64,000 bases of DNA from CAVOHU01 sp963817885 (GCA_963817885.1 CAWFQE010000002.1:930001-994000), one strand, 5' to 3'. Shown: positions 55,216 to 64,000, counted from the first letter of the stretch. Program-made: numbers and translations. The notes: generated from the sequence alone by a model not told the origin.

Positions 55216-56609
55216 GCCCGTCGCCCGACGAGGGACGCGGCGATCTCCGCACGGACGCCCGCGTCCGCAACGAGCAGGTGCTGGCGCGGGAACTGTCCGC
55301 CGGTCAGCAGGCGATGATGGCGATCGGCGGCGCCATCGGCACAGGGCTCTTCCTCGGCAGCGGGCTGGCGGTCCAGGTGGCCGGCCCGGCGGTGGTCGTC
55401 TCCTACCTGATCGGCGCCGTGGTGTCGCTGCTGCTCGGTGCGGCGCTGACCGAGATGTGCGTCATGCACCCGACCGCCGGATCCTTCGGGGTGCACGCCG
55501 ATCTCTACATCTCGCCGTTTGCCGGGTATGCCGTCCGCATGAGCTACTGGCTGATGCAGATTGTCGCAACCGGCGGCCACATGGTGGCCGTGTCGATCTA
55601 CATGGGCTACTGGTTCCCGGACGTGCCGGGAGCCGTGTGGGTCATCGTGTTCTCGGCGGCGCTGATCTACCTGAACACGTGGTCGGTCGGACGCTTGGGC
55701 AGGTTCGAGTACTGGTTCGCGATGATCAAGATCGCGGCGATCGTCCTGTTCGTCTGCCTCGGGGCCAGCCTGGTCTTCGGCCCCGGCCACTCCGTCCCGA
55801 TCGAGCGGGGTACGCTGGCACCGATGGGGCTCTCCGGGATCTTTCTCGGCGTGTCGTTCGTGATCTACTCGTTTGTCGGCGTGGAGATCGTCGGGGTCAC
55901 CTCCGGCGAAGCGAGGAACCCCGAGCGCACCATCCCGCGGGCGTTCGCGCGGCTGGTGGCCAGCCTGTCGCTCATCTACCTGGTGACCACGTCGCTGCTG
56001 GTCGTGCTGGTGCCGTGGCGGCAGCTGGGCGTCGGAGAAAGCCCGTTCGTGCAGGTCCTCAGAGGCGTGGGCCTCCCCGGCGCGGCATTCCTGATGAACG
56101 TCGTCGTGTTGAGCGCCGCCCTGTCGAGCGCGAATGCGAACTTGTACCTGATCTCCCGCACCCTGTTCTCGCTCGGGCGTGCCGGGTTCGTGCCGGGCTG
56201 GCTGGGAAAGGTCAACGTGCACGGCACGCCGGTCCGGGCACTGCTCGTCTCGAGCCTGGGCCTGGCGATGGCGGTCATCGTGCGCGCAGCCTGGCCGACC
56301 TCGGCCTACGCATGGTTCTTCGGCGTTGCGCTGTTCGGCGCGCTGTTCGTGTGGCTGATGATCTTCGTGACGCACCTCGCCTTCCGCCGGCACTGGGATC
56401 GGCAGAAGCCCGATGCGCTCCCGATCCGCGTCCCGTTCTCCCGCGCCGCGTCCTGCGTTGGAGCCGCTGCGATCGCAGTCATCCTGCTGTCCACGTGGTG
56501 GGTTCCCGAATTGAAGATCACCCTGGTGGCGGCTGTCCCCTGGATGGGGGTGCTCGCCGCAGGGTATATCTTGGCGAAGAGGGGCATTGCCTCGTCTTCG
56601 CCGGGCTGA
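55212..56609 (+). CDS. APC-superfamily amino acid permease
   Basis: 465 aa with twelve hydrophobic segments. MAIGGAIGTGLFLGSGLAVQ is the APC family signature helix 1, and FVIYSFVGVEIVGVTSGEARNPERTIPRA the conserved helix-6 region. The family usually moves amino acids or polyamines with protons. Position directly after a kynureninase-like enzyme and before an aminotransferase-kinase fusion suggests its substrate is the amino compound these enzymes act on. Confidence 0.9.
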   Translation: MSPSPDEGRGDLRTDARVRNEQVLARELSAGQQAMMAIGGAIGTGLFLGSGLAVQVAGPAVVVSYLIGAVVSLLLGAALTEMCVMHPTAGSFGVHADLYISPFAGYAVRMSYWLMQIVATGGHMVAVSIYMGYWFPDVPGAVWVIVFSAALIYLNTWSVGRLGRFEYWFAMIKIAAIVLFVCLGASLVFGPGHSVPIERGTLAPMGLSGIFLGVSFVIYSFVGVEIVGVTSGEARNPERTIPRAFARLVASLSLIYLVTTSLLVVLVPWRQLGVGESPFVQVLRGVGLPGAAFLMNVVVLSAALSSANANLYLISRTLFSLGRAGFVPGWLGKVNVHGTPVRALLVSSLGLAMAVIVRAAWPTSAYAWFFGVALFGALFVWLMIFVTHLAFRRHWDRQKPDALPIRVPFSRAASCVGAAAIAVILLSTWWVPELKITLVAAVPWMGVLAAGYILAKRGIASSSPG

Positions 56610-56616
56610 TCCGACC

Positions 56617-59600
56617 ATGCTTCACGTCAAGCACGACCTTCCCCGCTTCTCGGACGCCGACGCGGTGTCCATGGCAGACACGCTGTACGGCCTGGTTGCC
56701 GTCGCGTCGCCGCTCTCGAGCGAGCGCGACCAGAATTTCCTCCTCACGACCGCAGCCGGCAGCCGGTTCGTCCTCAAGATCGCCAATTCCGCCGAACAGC
56801 CCGAGGTGATCGACCTGCAGCTGCGCGCCGTGCAGCACATCGCCGCGCGCGAGCCGTCGCTGCAGTTGCCGGTCCTGCAGCCGGCGAAGACCGGCGAACT
56901 GGTGACGCGCGTCGCGGGCCCGGACGGCACATCGCACCTGGTCCGGCTGCTGAAGTTCGTCCCGGGCCGAGTGCTGGCGGAGGTGCGTCCCCACAGCGAC
57001 GAACTGCTCGGCAGCCTGGGTCACCTGCTCGGCACGATCGACCGGGCGTTGCTGGATTTCGCGCATCCGGCCGACGACAGGCTCCTCAAGTGGGACATTC
57101 GCCGGGCATCCTGGATCCGCGAATACCTGCCCCAGGTCGATGACCCGGGTCGCCGGGCGATCGTCGAACGCATGCTGGACCGATACGAGCGGGATGTCGT
57201 GCCCCGGCTGTCCGAATTGCGGTCGAGCGTGATCTACAACGACGCCAACGATCACAACGTGATCGTCGGCGGCGGGGATCCCCTGTTCCGTCGGGTGGTC
57301 GCCGTGGTGGACTTCGGCGACATGCTGCGCAGCTACACCGTCGCGGAGGTGGCGGTGGCCGCGGCGTATGCCATGCTCGGCAAGCCGGATCCCCTGCGCG
57401 CGGCGGCCGCGATCCTGCGCGGGTACCACGCGGTGCTGCCGCTTGGCGAGCCGGAGATCGAGGTCCTGTTCCCGCTCATCCTCACGCGGCTCTGCGTCAG
57501 TGTCGTCAACTCCGCGTTCCAGCGGAACGCTGAACCGGGGAACGAGTACCTGACGATCAGCGAGCGGCCCGCGTGGAACCTGATCGAAGAACTGGATCGG
57601 ATGTGCCCGCGCCTTGCCCACTACACCTTCCGCGCGGCCTGCGGACTTCCGGCCAATCCAAAGACCGCGGCGGTCGTCGCGTGGCTGCGGCAGCGGGCGG
57701 GCCTGCTGGGAAAGGTGCTCGAACCGGATCCGCGCGTGGCAGTCACGCGGGTCCTCGACCTGAGCGTGGCCAGCCACGAGGCGAGCGTCCTGGCCCTCCG
57801 GCCGGATCCGCGCCAGTTCGCCCACGACGTGACGGGCCGGATGCAGCAGGCTGGAGCCTCGGTCGCCATCGGTCGGTACAACGAGGCGCGGGCGTGCTAC
57901 TCGAGCAAGATCTTCCGCATCAAGGGCAATTGCGGGCCCCGGTGGCGGACCGTTCACCTTGGCCTCGATCTGTTCGTCGAGGCCGGCGCCGCGGTCTTGT
58001 CCCCGCTTGACGGCATCGTGCACAGCTTCGGGAACAATACCGCGCCGCTCGACTACGGTCCGACGATCATCCTGGAGCATCCCGCCACCGACGAGCACCC
58101 GGTCTTCTACACGTTGTACGGACACCTGTCGCTGAACTCGCTGAACTGGCTCCATCAGGGCAGGCCTGTCTCCCGGGGATCCAGGCTGGGAGAGGTGGGC
58201 GACCAGGCGGTCAATGGCGGCTGGCCGCCGCACCTGCACTTCCAGGTCATCACCGACATGCTCGATCTGAACGGCGATTTCCCGGGAGTGGCACCGCCCG
58301 AGGATCGCGACATCTGGCTCAGCCTGTCGCCGGATCCCAACCTGGTCGCGCTGATTCCGGCGGCACACGGGAGCCGGGAAGGCATGGCGACGCCCGAGAT
58401 TCTCGAATCGCGCGCCAGGCACATCGGTCCGTCGCTCAGCGTGGCCTACCGGCGCCCGCTCCAGATCGTCCGCGGCTTCATGCAGTACCTCTATGACGAG
58501 GACGGCCGGGCCTACCTGGACGCGGTCAACAACGTGCCGCACGTCGGCCACTGCCACCCGAAGGTCGTCGACGCCGGAGCGCGCCAGATGGGCGTGCTGA
58601 ACACCAACACGCGGTACCTGCACGAACACCTCGTGCGGTACGCCGCCAGACTGTGCGCGACGCTGCCCGCGCCTCTCAGCGTGTGCTACTTCGTCAACTC
58701 CGGCAGCGAGGCCAACGAGCTGGCCCTGCGCCTGGCACGCGCGAAGACCGGGAGCCGCCACACCATCGTGCTCGACGGCGCCTACCACGGCAACACGACG
58801 GGCCTCATCGACATCAGCCCGTACAAGTTCAACGGCCCTGGCGGCGCCGGCGTGCCTCCACACGTGCTGGTCGTACCGGCTCCCGATCTGTATCGGGGGC
58901 CCTATCGCGCGGGCGATCGCGACGCAGGCATCCGGTACGCGTCGCACGTGGCCGAAGCGGTTCGGGAATTCGACAAGCGAGGCGCACGGCCCGGAGCATT
59001 CATCGCCGAGTCGATGCTGAGCTGTGCCGGCCAGATTGTCCTGCCGGACGGCTACCTTCGGGAGGCGTACCGCCACGTCCGCGAGGCCGGGGGCGTGTGC
59101 ATCGCCGACGAAGTCCAGGTGGGACTGGGCCGCACGGGAACCGGCTTCTGGGCCTTCCAGACGCAGGGGGTCGTGCCCGACATCGTCACGATGGGAAAGC
59201 CGATCGGCAACGGCCATCCGCTGGGCGCGGTCGTGACGACGCCCGAGATCGCGGCGGCCTTCGCCAACGGCATGGAATACTTCAACACGTTCGGCGGCAA
59301 CCCCGTGTCGTGCGCCATCGGCATGGCCGTTCTCGACGTCATGGAGGAGGAACAACTCCAGCGACGCGCGCACGATGTCGGAGAGCACCTCCTGGCGGGT
59401 CTGCGCGGCCTCGTGCCTGCGCACCCGCTCATCGGAGACGTGCGCGGGCTCGGGCTGTTCGCGGGCGTCGAGCTGGTCGGCGACCGCGTCACGCTCGAGC
59501 CGGCCGGCACGGAAGCCTCCTACGTGGCCAATCGCATGCGTGACTGCGGAGTGCTCGTGAGCACGGACGGACCGTTGCACAATGTCCTGAAGATCAAGCC

Positions 59601-59679
59601 GCCGATGGTCTTCACGACGACCGATGCGGACATGCTGGTTTCCACGATGAACTCCGCGCTCGGAGAGCTCGAGTCATGA
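56617..59679 (+). CDS. Three-domain fusion: APH-type kinase, M23 peptidase domain, class III aminotransferase
   Basis: 1020 aa from the ATG at 56617; a TTG at 56587 with GAAGAGGGG before it is a possible earlier start. Residues ~10-340: APH/hydroxylysine-kinase-like phosphotransferase (VIYNDANDHNVIVGG, then VVDFGDML). Residues ~430-590: LytM/M23-like domain with HLGLDLFVEAG (near 447) and HLHFQV (near 536). Residues ~600-1015: class III PLP enzyme with VNSGSEANELALRLAR, IADEVQVGLGRTG and the Schiff-base lysine near 861 (TMGKPIGNG). This order resembles bacterial fusions related to hydroxylysine kinase plus 5-phosphohydroxylysine or phosphoethanolamine phospho-lyases. It is the key enzyme of the operon. 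Confidence 0.88.
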   Translation: MLHVKHDLPRFSDADAVSMADTLYGLVAVASPLSSERDQNFLLTTAAGSRFVLKIANSAEQPEVIDLQLRAVQHIAAREPSLQLPVLQPAKTGELVTRVAGPDGTSHLVRLLKFVPGRVLAEVRPHSDELLGSLGHLLGTIDRALLDFAHPADDRLLKWDIRRASWIREYLPQVDDPGRRAIVERMLDRYERDVVPRLSELRSSVIYNDANDHNVIVGGGDPLFRRVVAVVDFGDMLRSYTVAEVAVAAAYAMLGKPDPLRAAAAILRGYHAVLPLGEPEIEVLFPLILTRLCVSVVNSAFQRNAEPGNEYLTISERPAWNLIEELDRMCPRLAHYTFRAACGLPANPKTAAVVAWLRQRAGLLGKVLEPDPRVAVTRVLDLSVASHEASVLALRPDPRQFAHDVTGRMQQAGASVAIGRYNEARACYSSKIFRIKGNCGPRWRTVHLGLDLFVEAGAAVLSPLDGIVHSFGNNTAPLDYGPTIILEHPATDEHPVFYTLYGHLSLNSLNWLHQGRPVSRGSRLGEVGDQAVNGGWPPHLHFQVITDMLDLNGDFPGVAPPEDRDIWLSLSPDPNLVALIPAAHGSREGMATPEILESRARHIGPSLSVAYRRPLQIVRGFMQYLYDEDGRAYLDAVNNVPHVGHCHPKVVDAGARQMGVLNTNTRYLHEHLVRYAARLCATLPAPLSVCYFVNSGSEANELALRLARAKTGSRHTIVLDGAYHGNTTGLIDISPYKFNGPGGAGVPPHVLVVPAPDLYRGPYRAGDRDAGIRYASHVAEAVREFDKRGARPGAFIAESMLSCAGQIVLPDGYLREAYRHVREAGGVCIADEVQVGLGRTGTGFWAFQTQGVVPDIVTMGKPIGNGHPLGAVVTTPEIAAAFANGMEYFNTFGGNPVSCAIGMAVLDVMEEEQLQRRAHDVGEHLLAGLRGLVPAHPLIGDVRGLGLFAGVELVGDRVTLEPAGTEASYVANRMRDCGVLVSTDGPLHNVLKIKPPMVFTTTDADMLVSTMNSALGELES

Positions 59680-61385
59680 AGCCGCCCTGCTCGTGCCGCC
59701 CCAGGTTCGTGGCGCTGTCGGTGGTCTGCCTGACAGCCCTTGTCGCGGCCGCGGGCCCGGCATCTGCCCAGGCGCCACAGCGGAAAGCCGGCCCTTCCCA
59801 GGCGCGGCAGAGTGCCGCGCCGGCCGCGCAACCGGCGCCCGCCGCCGCGCCGGTGCCCCAGCCCGTGGCGCCGCCTGCAGACCCTTACCGGCGCGATTCG
59901 CCGCGCGGGACGCTGCTGGGCTTCATCGAGGCGGCACAGGCGAACAACTACCCGGCCGCGGCGCAGTACCTGCAGTGGCCGCGGCAGGGCATGGACATCT
60001 CCCGCGAGGAAGCCGCCCGGGAGTTGAAGTTCGTGCTCAATCACGGGTTCGTCGGAAGCCTCGATCGGTTGAGTCGCGACCAGATGGGATCGCTCTCCGA
60101 CGGCCTGCCGGCCGACCGCGAACTGGCAGGCCAGATCGTCCTGTCGGATGGCGAAGCGGTCGACCTCTCGCTTGTCAGAGTCGCGCCGCGCGACGGTCCG
60201 GCGGTGTGGCTCATCGCGGCCGACACGGTGCTTGAAATCCCGAGGATGCACAGCCGCGTCGGGCTGCCCGAGGTCGAACGCGTGCTTCCGGCGTTTCTGA
60301 CCGAGAGCCGGTTCGGCGGCCTGCCGTTGTGGCTGCCGATCGGCCTCGCCCTGCTGCTGCCGATTCTCTATGTGCCGTCGCGGGTGATTCTCGGCGTGCT
60401 GGCCCAGGCCGCCCGGGCCATCGCCCGGCTGCGGCACCGGTCCGCCCCCGGAGTGTTCGGCGAGGCGTGGCTCGCCTGGTCGCGACCCGGGGCCTTCCTT
60501 CTCACGCTCGTCCTGCACCGGTCGCTGGCGCCGCTGATGGGCGTGCCGCTCCTCTACCGGCTCTACTACGACCGCGTCATCAACGCGCTGCTGGTCGCGG
60601 GGGTCGTCTGGCTGCTGTGGCGGCTCACAGACGCGGCGTTCGAGCGGGTCCGCCTCCGGCTGCGCGCGATGGGCGCAGGAACTCCGCCCGCCGCGTTCGG
60701 CCCGGGCCGAAAGCTCGTCAAGGTGACCGTGTTCGCGCTCGGCGCCCTGACGGCGCTGGCGATCCTCGGCGTCAATCTCAGCGCCACGATCGCCGGCCTG
60801 GGCATCACGAGCCTGGCGATCGCCTTCGCCGCCCAGAAGACGCTCGAGAATGTCTTTGGCGGCTTCTCGGTCCTCGCCGACCGGACGATCGTCGTCGGCG
60901 ACTTCTGCCGGATCGGCGACTACGTTGGAGAAGTGGAAGAGGTCGGCCTGCGAAGCACGCGCCTGCGCACGCTGGATCGAACGGTGCTGCACGTCCCGAA
61001 CGGCGCGCTGGCGACCATGCAGCTCGAGAACCTGAGCCGCAGGGACCGCTTCCTCTTCCGGCACCTGCTGTCCGTTCGCTTCGAGACGTCTGCCGCCGAG
61101 CTCATCACCCTGATGCAGGGGATCAGGCAGCTGCTCGCGGGCGAGGCGCGCGTCGAGGCGACGAGCGCACGAGTGAGGCTCGTCCGATTCGCTCCCTACG
61201 CGTTCGAGATCGAGGTCTACGCGTACGTGCTCGTCAACGACTACGACCGGTTCCTCGAAATCCAGGAGCAGCTGCTCCTGGCGATCACGCAGATCCTCGA
61301 GTCGGCCGGGACCGGCTTCGCGCTGCCGTCGCAGACCACCTACCTTCGCCGCGCTTCGCCAGCCCAGGGCAACACGGAACCATAA
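59676..61385 (+). CDS. MscS-family mechanosensitive channel with signal peptide and periplasmic domain
   Basis: 569 aa, ATGA overlap with the previous gene. A signal peptide (ALSVVCLTALVAAAGPASAQA) and a Pro/Ala-rich stretch lead to a periplasmic domain (~60-220). Then come several membrane helices and the MscS pore and beta domain: GITSLAIAFAAQKTLENVFGG is the pore helix, VGDFCRIGDYVGEVEEVGLRSTRLRT the following signature. MscS channels release solutes under osmotic downshift. Coupling to the catabolic operon may be incidental. Confidence 0.9.
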   Translation: MKPPCSCRPRFVALSVVCLTALVAAAGPASAQAPQRKAGPSQARQSAAPAAQPAPAAAPVPQPVAPPADPYRRDSPRGTLLGFIEAAQANNYPAAAQYLQWPRQGMDISREEAARELKFVLNHGFVGSLDRLSRDQMGSLSDGLPADRELAGQIVLSDGEAVDLSLVRVAPRDGPAVWLIAADTVLEIPRMHSRVGLPEVERVLPAFLTESRFGGLPLWLPIGLALLLPILYVPSRVILGVLAQAARAIARLRHRSAPGVFGEAWLAWSRPGAFLLTLVLHRSLAPLMGVPLLYRLYYDRVINALLVAGVVWLLWRLTDAAFERVRLRLRAMGAGTPPAAFGPGRKLVKVTVFALGALTALAILGVNLSATIAGLGITSLAIAFAAQKTLENVFGGFSVLADRTIVVGDFCRIGDYVGEVEEVGLRSTRLRTLDRTVLHVPNGALATMQLENLSRRDRFLFRHLLSVRFETSAAELITLMQGIRQLLAGEARVEATSARVRLVRFAPYAFEIEVYAYVLVNDYDRFLEIQEQLLLAITQILESAGTGFALPSQTTYLRRASPAQGNTEP

Positions 61386-61412
61386 CCTCGGCCAGCGGTT
61401 CAGGCCGGCGGC

Positions 61413-61440
61413 CGGAGCCCTGCCGCGACGGCCGGCTCCG
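61413..61440 (+). terminator. Hairpin after the MscS-type gene
   Basis: CGGAGCC and GGCTCCG pair over seven bases around a GC-rich loop, 28 bases after the mscS stop, followed by TGTTGTTG rather than a T run. Weak intrinsic-terminator candidate. Confidence 0.35.
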
Positions 61441-61481
61441 TGTTGTTGCGTTGCGGGTCGGCCAAAGCCACAATAGCCCGC

Positions 61482-62510
61482 ATGACAAGCTCCGAGCCCG
61501 CCAGTCAACTCGAACGCATCCGGACGGTGTGCCTGCTCGTGCTGACGGCGATCGCCCTGGGTGCCGCGCTGAACTGGCTGGCCCCGGTGATGATCCCGTT
61601 CGTCCTGTCGATCTTCGTCGCGACGGCGCTGGCGCGCATGATCGGCGCGCTGCAGCGATGGCTTCACCTGCCGCGCGCCCTGGCGACGACCATCATCGTG
61701 CTGGGAGGCCTGGTCATCCTCGCGGGCGTGGGCGCGCTCATTGCCACCTCCATCACCCAGCTCACCGAGAACCATGTCGCCTACCAGGCACAGCTCGAGA
61801 GCGTCATGGGCCGTCTCACGCCGCTGCTCGGGCGGTTCGGGCTGGAGGTCGGATCCCTGCTCCCGTCGATGCCTACGGTGGCGGGCTGGATGATCAGCAC
61901 GAGCAACGCCCTGGCGACGGTTGTGTCGGAAGGCCTGGTCGTGATGATCTTCGTCGTGTTCCTGCTGGCCGGCAGGGGCGAACTGCCTGCCACAGGCGTC
62001 TGGGCGGACATCGAGACCCGCATCCAGCGGTACCTCCTGACCAAGACGGCGCTGTCGGCCTTCGTTGGGGTGATGACCGGAGTCATCCTGGCCATCCTCG
62101 GCGTGGACCTCGCGATGGTGTTCGGGGTCTTCGCGTTCCTGCTGAACTTCATTCCGAATATCGGCCCGTTCGTGGCGACCCTTCTGCCGTTGCCGATCGT
62201 CCTGATGGCGCCCCAGATGTCCACGACGTCGGCGGTGCTCGCCATCGCGCTGCCCGCTCTCATGCACTTCTCGCTCGGCAACGTGGTGGAGCCGAAGTTG
62301 ATGGGTGTCTCGCTCGATCTCGATCCGGTGGTCGTACTGGTCACCCTGATCTTCTGGGGCATGATCTGGGGCTTCGTCGGCCTGCTGCTGGCGACGCCGA
62401 TCACGGCCGTGGTGAAGATTCTGCTCGAACGGAATGAGCTGACGCGACCGGTCGCCGACGCCCTTGCCGGTCGGGTCGGCCGGCAACCCGCCCCCCGGAA
62501 GTCGGCGTGA
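61482..62510 (+). CDS. AI-2E/PerM-family membrane protein
   Basis: 342 aa from the ATG at 61482. About eight hydrophobic segments. The opening LNWLAPVMIPFVLSIFVATAL, the FVGVMTGVILAILGVDLAMV region and FNFIPNIGPFVATLLPLPIV are the family signatures. Members export or flux small molecules (AI-2 in some, ions in others); function here is unknown. It overlaps no gene; the PPK2 start lies 68 bases after its stop. Confidence 0.85.
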   Translation: MTSSEPASQLERIRTVCLLVLTAIALGAALNWLAPVMIPFVLSIFVATALARMIGALQRWLHLPRALATTIIVLGGLVILAGVGALIATSITQLTENHVAYQAQLESVMGRLTPLLGRFGLEVGSLLPSMPTVAGWMISTSNALATVVSEGLVVMIFVVFLLAGRGELPATGVWADIETRIQRYLLTKTALSAFVGVMTGVILAILGVDLAMVFGVFAFLLNFIPNIGPFVATLLPLPIVLMAPQMSTTSAVLAIALPALMHFSLGNVVEPKLMGVSLDLDPVVVLVTLIFWGMIWGFVGLLLATPITAVVKILLERNELTRPVADALAGRVGRQPAPRKSA

Positions 62511-62578
62511 TCACCGAGGGTCCGGGCCCGGTCCGCCAGAGAGGCGCGCATCGTGCTGCGCCACCAGGGAGGCACATC

Positions 62579-63508
62579 ATGGCAAAGGCAGGAAGACACC
62601 ATCAGGTGGATCTCGAGCGGTTCACCGTTTCGAGCGGGAAGCGCTTCGAGCTGCGCCGGTGCGATCCGAACGACACCGGAGGCATCAAGTCGAAAACGCA
62701 CGCCCAGGCGATCATCAATCGCGACATTGTCGAGCTCGCCGGCCTGCAGGAGAAACTCTACGCGCAGGACAGCTACGGCGTGCTGCTGATCTTCCAGGCC
62801 ATGGATGCCGCCGGCAAGGACGGCGTGATCAGCCACGTGATGTCGGGCGTCAACCCGCAGGGATGCCAGGTCTACTCGTTCAAGGCCCCGTCGGCCGAGG
62901 AACTCGATCACGACTTCCTCTGGCGGACGACGAGGTGCCTGCCGGAGCGGGGACGGATCGGGATCTTCAACAGGTCCTACTACGAGGAAACGCTGGTCGT
63001 CCGGGTGCACCCCGAGTTTCTCAAGGCGCAGAAGCTCCCGCCCCCGCTCGTCACGAAGCAGATCTGGAACCAGCGGTTCGAAGACATCAATGCCTTCGAG
63101 CGCTATCTCGCGCGCAACGGCTATCTGATTCGCAAGTTCTTCCTTCATGTGTCGAAGGAGCAGCAACGGCAACGGTTCCTCAGCCGGCTCGAGGAGCCGG
63201 AGAAGAACTGGAAGTTCTCGCTCGCCGACGCCAAGGAACGCGCCTGCTGGGATCTGTACATGGACGCGTACGAGGACGTGCTGCGTCACACCTCCACTCA
63301 ATCGGCGCCATGGATCGTCGTGCCGTCCGACCACAAGTGGTTCGCGCGGCTGGTGGTCGCGGCGGCCGTGGTCGCGGCGCTCAAGTCCATCGACCCGCGG
63401 TTCCCCCGCATGGACGAGGGGAAGAAGAAAGAGCTGGAGGCTGCGCGCGAAGCGCTCGAGGGCGAGGCACCCGCCGGCAAGCGGGGCGCCGCGTCGAAGC
63501 GGCGCTAG
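62579..63508 (+). CDS. Polyphosphate kinase 2 family protein
   Basis: 309 aa from the ATG at 62579 with GGGAGG upstream. Walker A-like QAMDAAGKDGVISHV, the lid NRSYYEETLVVRVHP, FEDINAFERYLARNG and the DLYMDAYEDVL region match PPK2 proteins of the polyP:AMP/ADP phosphotransferase type. They use polyphosphate to phosphorylate nucleoside mono- or diphosphates. The Lys/Arg/Ala-rich end (GKRGAASKRR) may bind the polyanion. Class (1, 2 or 3) cannot be set by eye. Confidence 0.92.
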   Translation: MAKAGRHHQVDLERFTVSSGKRFELRRCDPNDTGGIKSKTHAQAIINRDIVELAGLQEKLYAQDSYGVLLIFQAMDAAGKDGVISHVMSGVNPQGCQVYSFKAPSAEELDHDFLWRTTRCLPERGRIGIFNRSYYEETLVVRVHPEFLKAQKLPPPLVTKQIWNQRFEDINAFERYLARNGYLIRKFFLHVSKEQQRQRFLSRLEEPEKNWKFSLADAKERACWDLYMDAYEDVLRHTSTQSAPWIVVPSDHKWFARLVVAAAVVAALKSIDPRFPRMDEGKKKELEAAREALEGEAPAGKRGAASKRR

Positions 63509-63622
63509 TCCAGGCGCTCGGTTGAGTTGAGTACACGGCGGGAATGGAGCACGTGGGCTTTAGCCCGCGTGCCCGGGGCCGACGAGTTCAAGACAAGTGA
63601 CCCGGGATTAGTCCAGGCGCTC
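63506..63622. repeat. 14-bp direct repeats flanking a hairpin, after the PPK2 gene
   Basis: TAGTCCAGGCGCTC occurs at 63506-63519 (its TAG is the PPK2 stop codon) and at 63609-63622, 103 bases apart; the bases that follow each copy are also similar. Between them is the hairpin at 63550-63571. This could be a small duplication. Confidence 0.6.
63550..63571 (+). terminator. Hairpin downstream of PPK2
   Basis: CACGTGGGC-TTTA-GCCCGCGTG: nine base pairs with one G-T wobble and a four-base loop, 42 bases after the PPK2 stop. No T run follows. Likely a terminator-like or repeat-derived hairpin between PPK2 and pyruvate kinase. Confidence 0.4.
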
Positions 63623-63679
63623 ACCTGGGTTGGACACGTTCGAGTCGGGAGTGGCGCCATCCACTCGAGGGACTGGCCG

Positions 63680-64000
63680 ATGAGTCTGCGGGATCACAAG
63701 ACGAAGGTCGTGGCCACCATCGGCCCGGCCTCGGATTCGCCGGAAATGCTCGAACGCCTGGTCAACGCCGGGATGGATATCGTCCGGCTGAACCTCTCGC
63801 ACGGCGACTTCGCGGTGCATCGCGAGTGGATTGCGCGGGTCCGGGCGGCCGAGCGGACGTGCAACAGGCGGGTCACGATCCTGGCGGACCTGCCCGGCCC
63901 GAAGATGCGGGTCGGACAGATCAGCCCGGAACCGGTCCTGCTGCGGAAGGGCGCGAGGTTCACTCTCACCACCGATGAGATCCCGGGCACGGTCGAGCGC
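63680..64000 (+). CDS. pyk: Pyruvate kinase, N-terminal part (partial, runs off the window)
   Basis: 107 codons visible from the ATG at 63680, with GAGGGA about eight bases upstream. MSLRDHKTKVVATIGPASDS, VRLNLSHGDF and LADLPGPKMRVGQI are the pyruvate kinase N-terminal signatures (substrate and ADP-site arginine and asparagine region). It makes ATP and pyruvate from phosphoenolpyruvate. The gene continues past the edge, so full length and the C-terminal domain are not visible. Confidence 0.93.
   Translation, partial: MSLRDHKTKVVATIGPASDSPEMLERLVNAGMDIVRLNLSHGDFAVHREWIARVRAAERTCNRRVTILADLPGPKMRVGQISPEPVLLRKGARFTLTTDEIPGTVER

Overview
This is high-GC bacterial DNA with densely packed genes and many stop/start overlaps (ATGA, GTGA, TGATG). 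The gene content points to an Acidobacteriota genome, most likely of the Vicinamibacteria type. That placement is an inference from: several Ser/Thr kinases fused to TolB-like propellers or TPRs, a TonB-dependent receptor with an N-terminal carboxypeptidase-regulatory-like domain, a large secreted M14 metallopeptidase, and intergenic heptamer tandem repeats. No rRNA or other taxonomic marker is present.

Layout. (1) 146-13688, minus strand: a tightly coupled cluster that looks like surface-glycan or glycoconjugate synthesis. It reads GDPD-like phosphodiesterase, cupin, HAD phosphatase, two tandem sugar-type nucleotidyltransferases, a Rossmann-WavE-like protein, an unknown protein, a methyltransferase/GT-A fusion, a stand-alone Rossmann protein, a radical SAM enzyme, a B12-binding radical SAM enzyme, and a glycosyltransferase fused to a radical-SAM-like domain that has lost its cluster-binding cysteines. 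A Rossmann-like module recurs in five of these proteins. This is the best candidate for an undescribed system. (2) 14211-20760, minus: ftsH, tilS, a tRNA with anticodon CAT, a deoxyhypusine-synthase-like protein, a degenerate receiver fused to DUF3052, and a VIT-family transporter. (3) 21152-26164, minus: yebC-ruvC-ruvA-ruvB-fabH-queA, with a readable promoter upstream of yebC. (4) 26299-33253: a kinase-propeller protein, a GT-C-like membrane protein, an MHS-type transporter on the plus strand, and a small secreted protein. (5) 33478-51265, minus: kinase-TPR, giant M14 peptidase, TonB receptor, kinase-propeller, kinase-less propeller and a membrane HELGH protein. Five of these six loci are interrupted by frameshifts (at least seven in all), while the rest of the window is intact. 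(6) 51334-53902, minus: an MTH1187-like protein, a methyltransferase and a class V PLP enzyme. (7) 54019-64000, plus: a second class V PLP enzyme, an APC permease, a three-domain kinase/M23/class III aminotransferase fusion, an MscS channel, an AI-2E-family protein, PPK2 and the start of pyruvate kinase.

Non-coding DNA is also informative. Two copies of a ~160-165 bp near-palindromic element (17658-17817 and 52586-52750) differ by changes that are matched in both arms, which suggests that the foldback structure is kept. There are also REP-like inverted repeats (13848-14079, 20911-21016) and degenerate 7-bp tandem repeats (near 17930, 31183, 31262 and 51672).

Limits: no database search was possible. 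Product names rest on motifs and remembered family features. Frameshifts could be real mutations or assembly errors.
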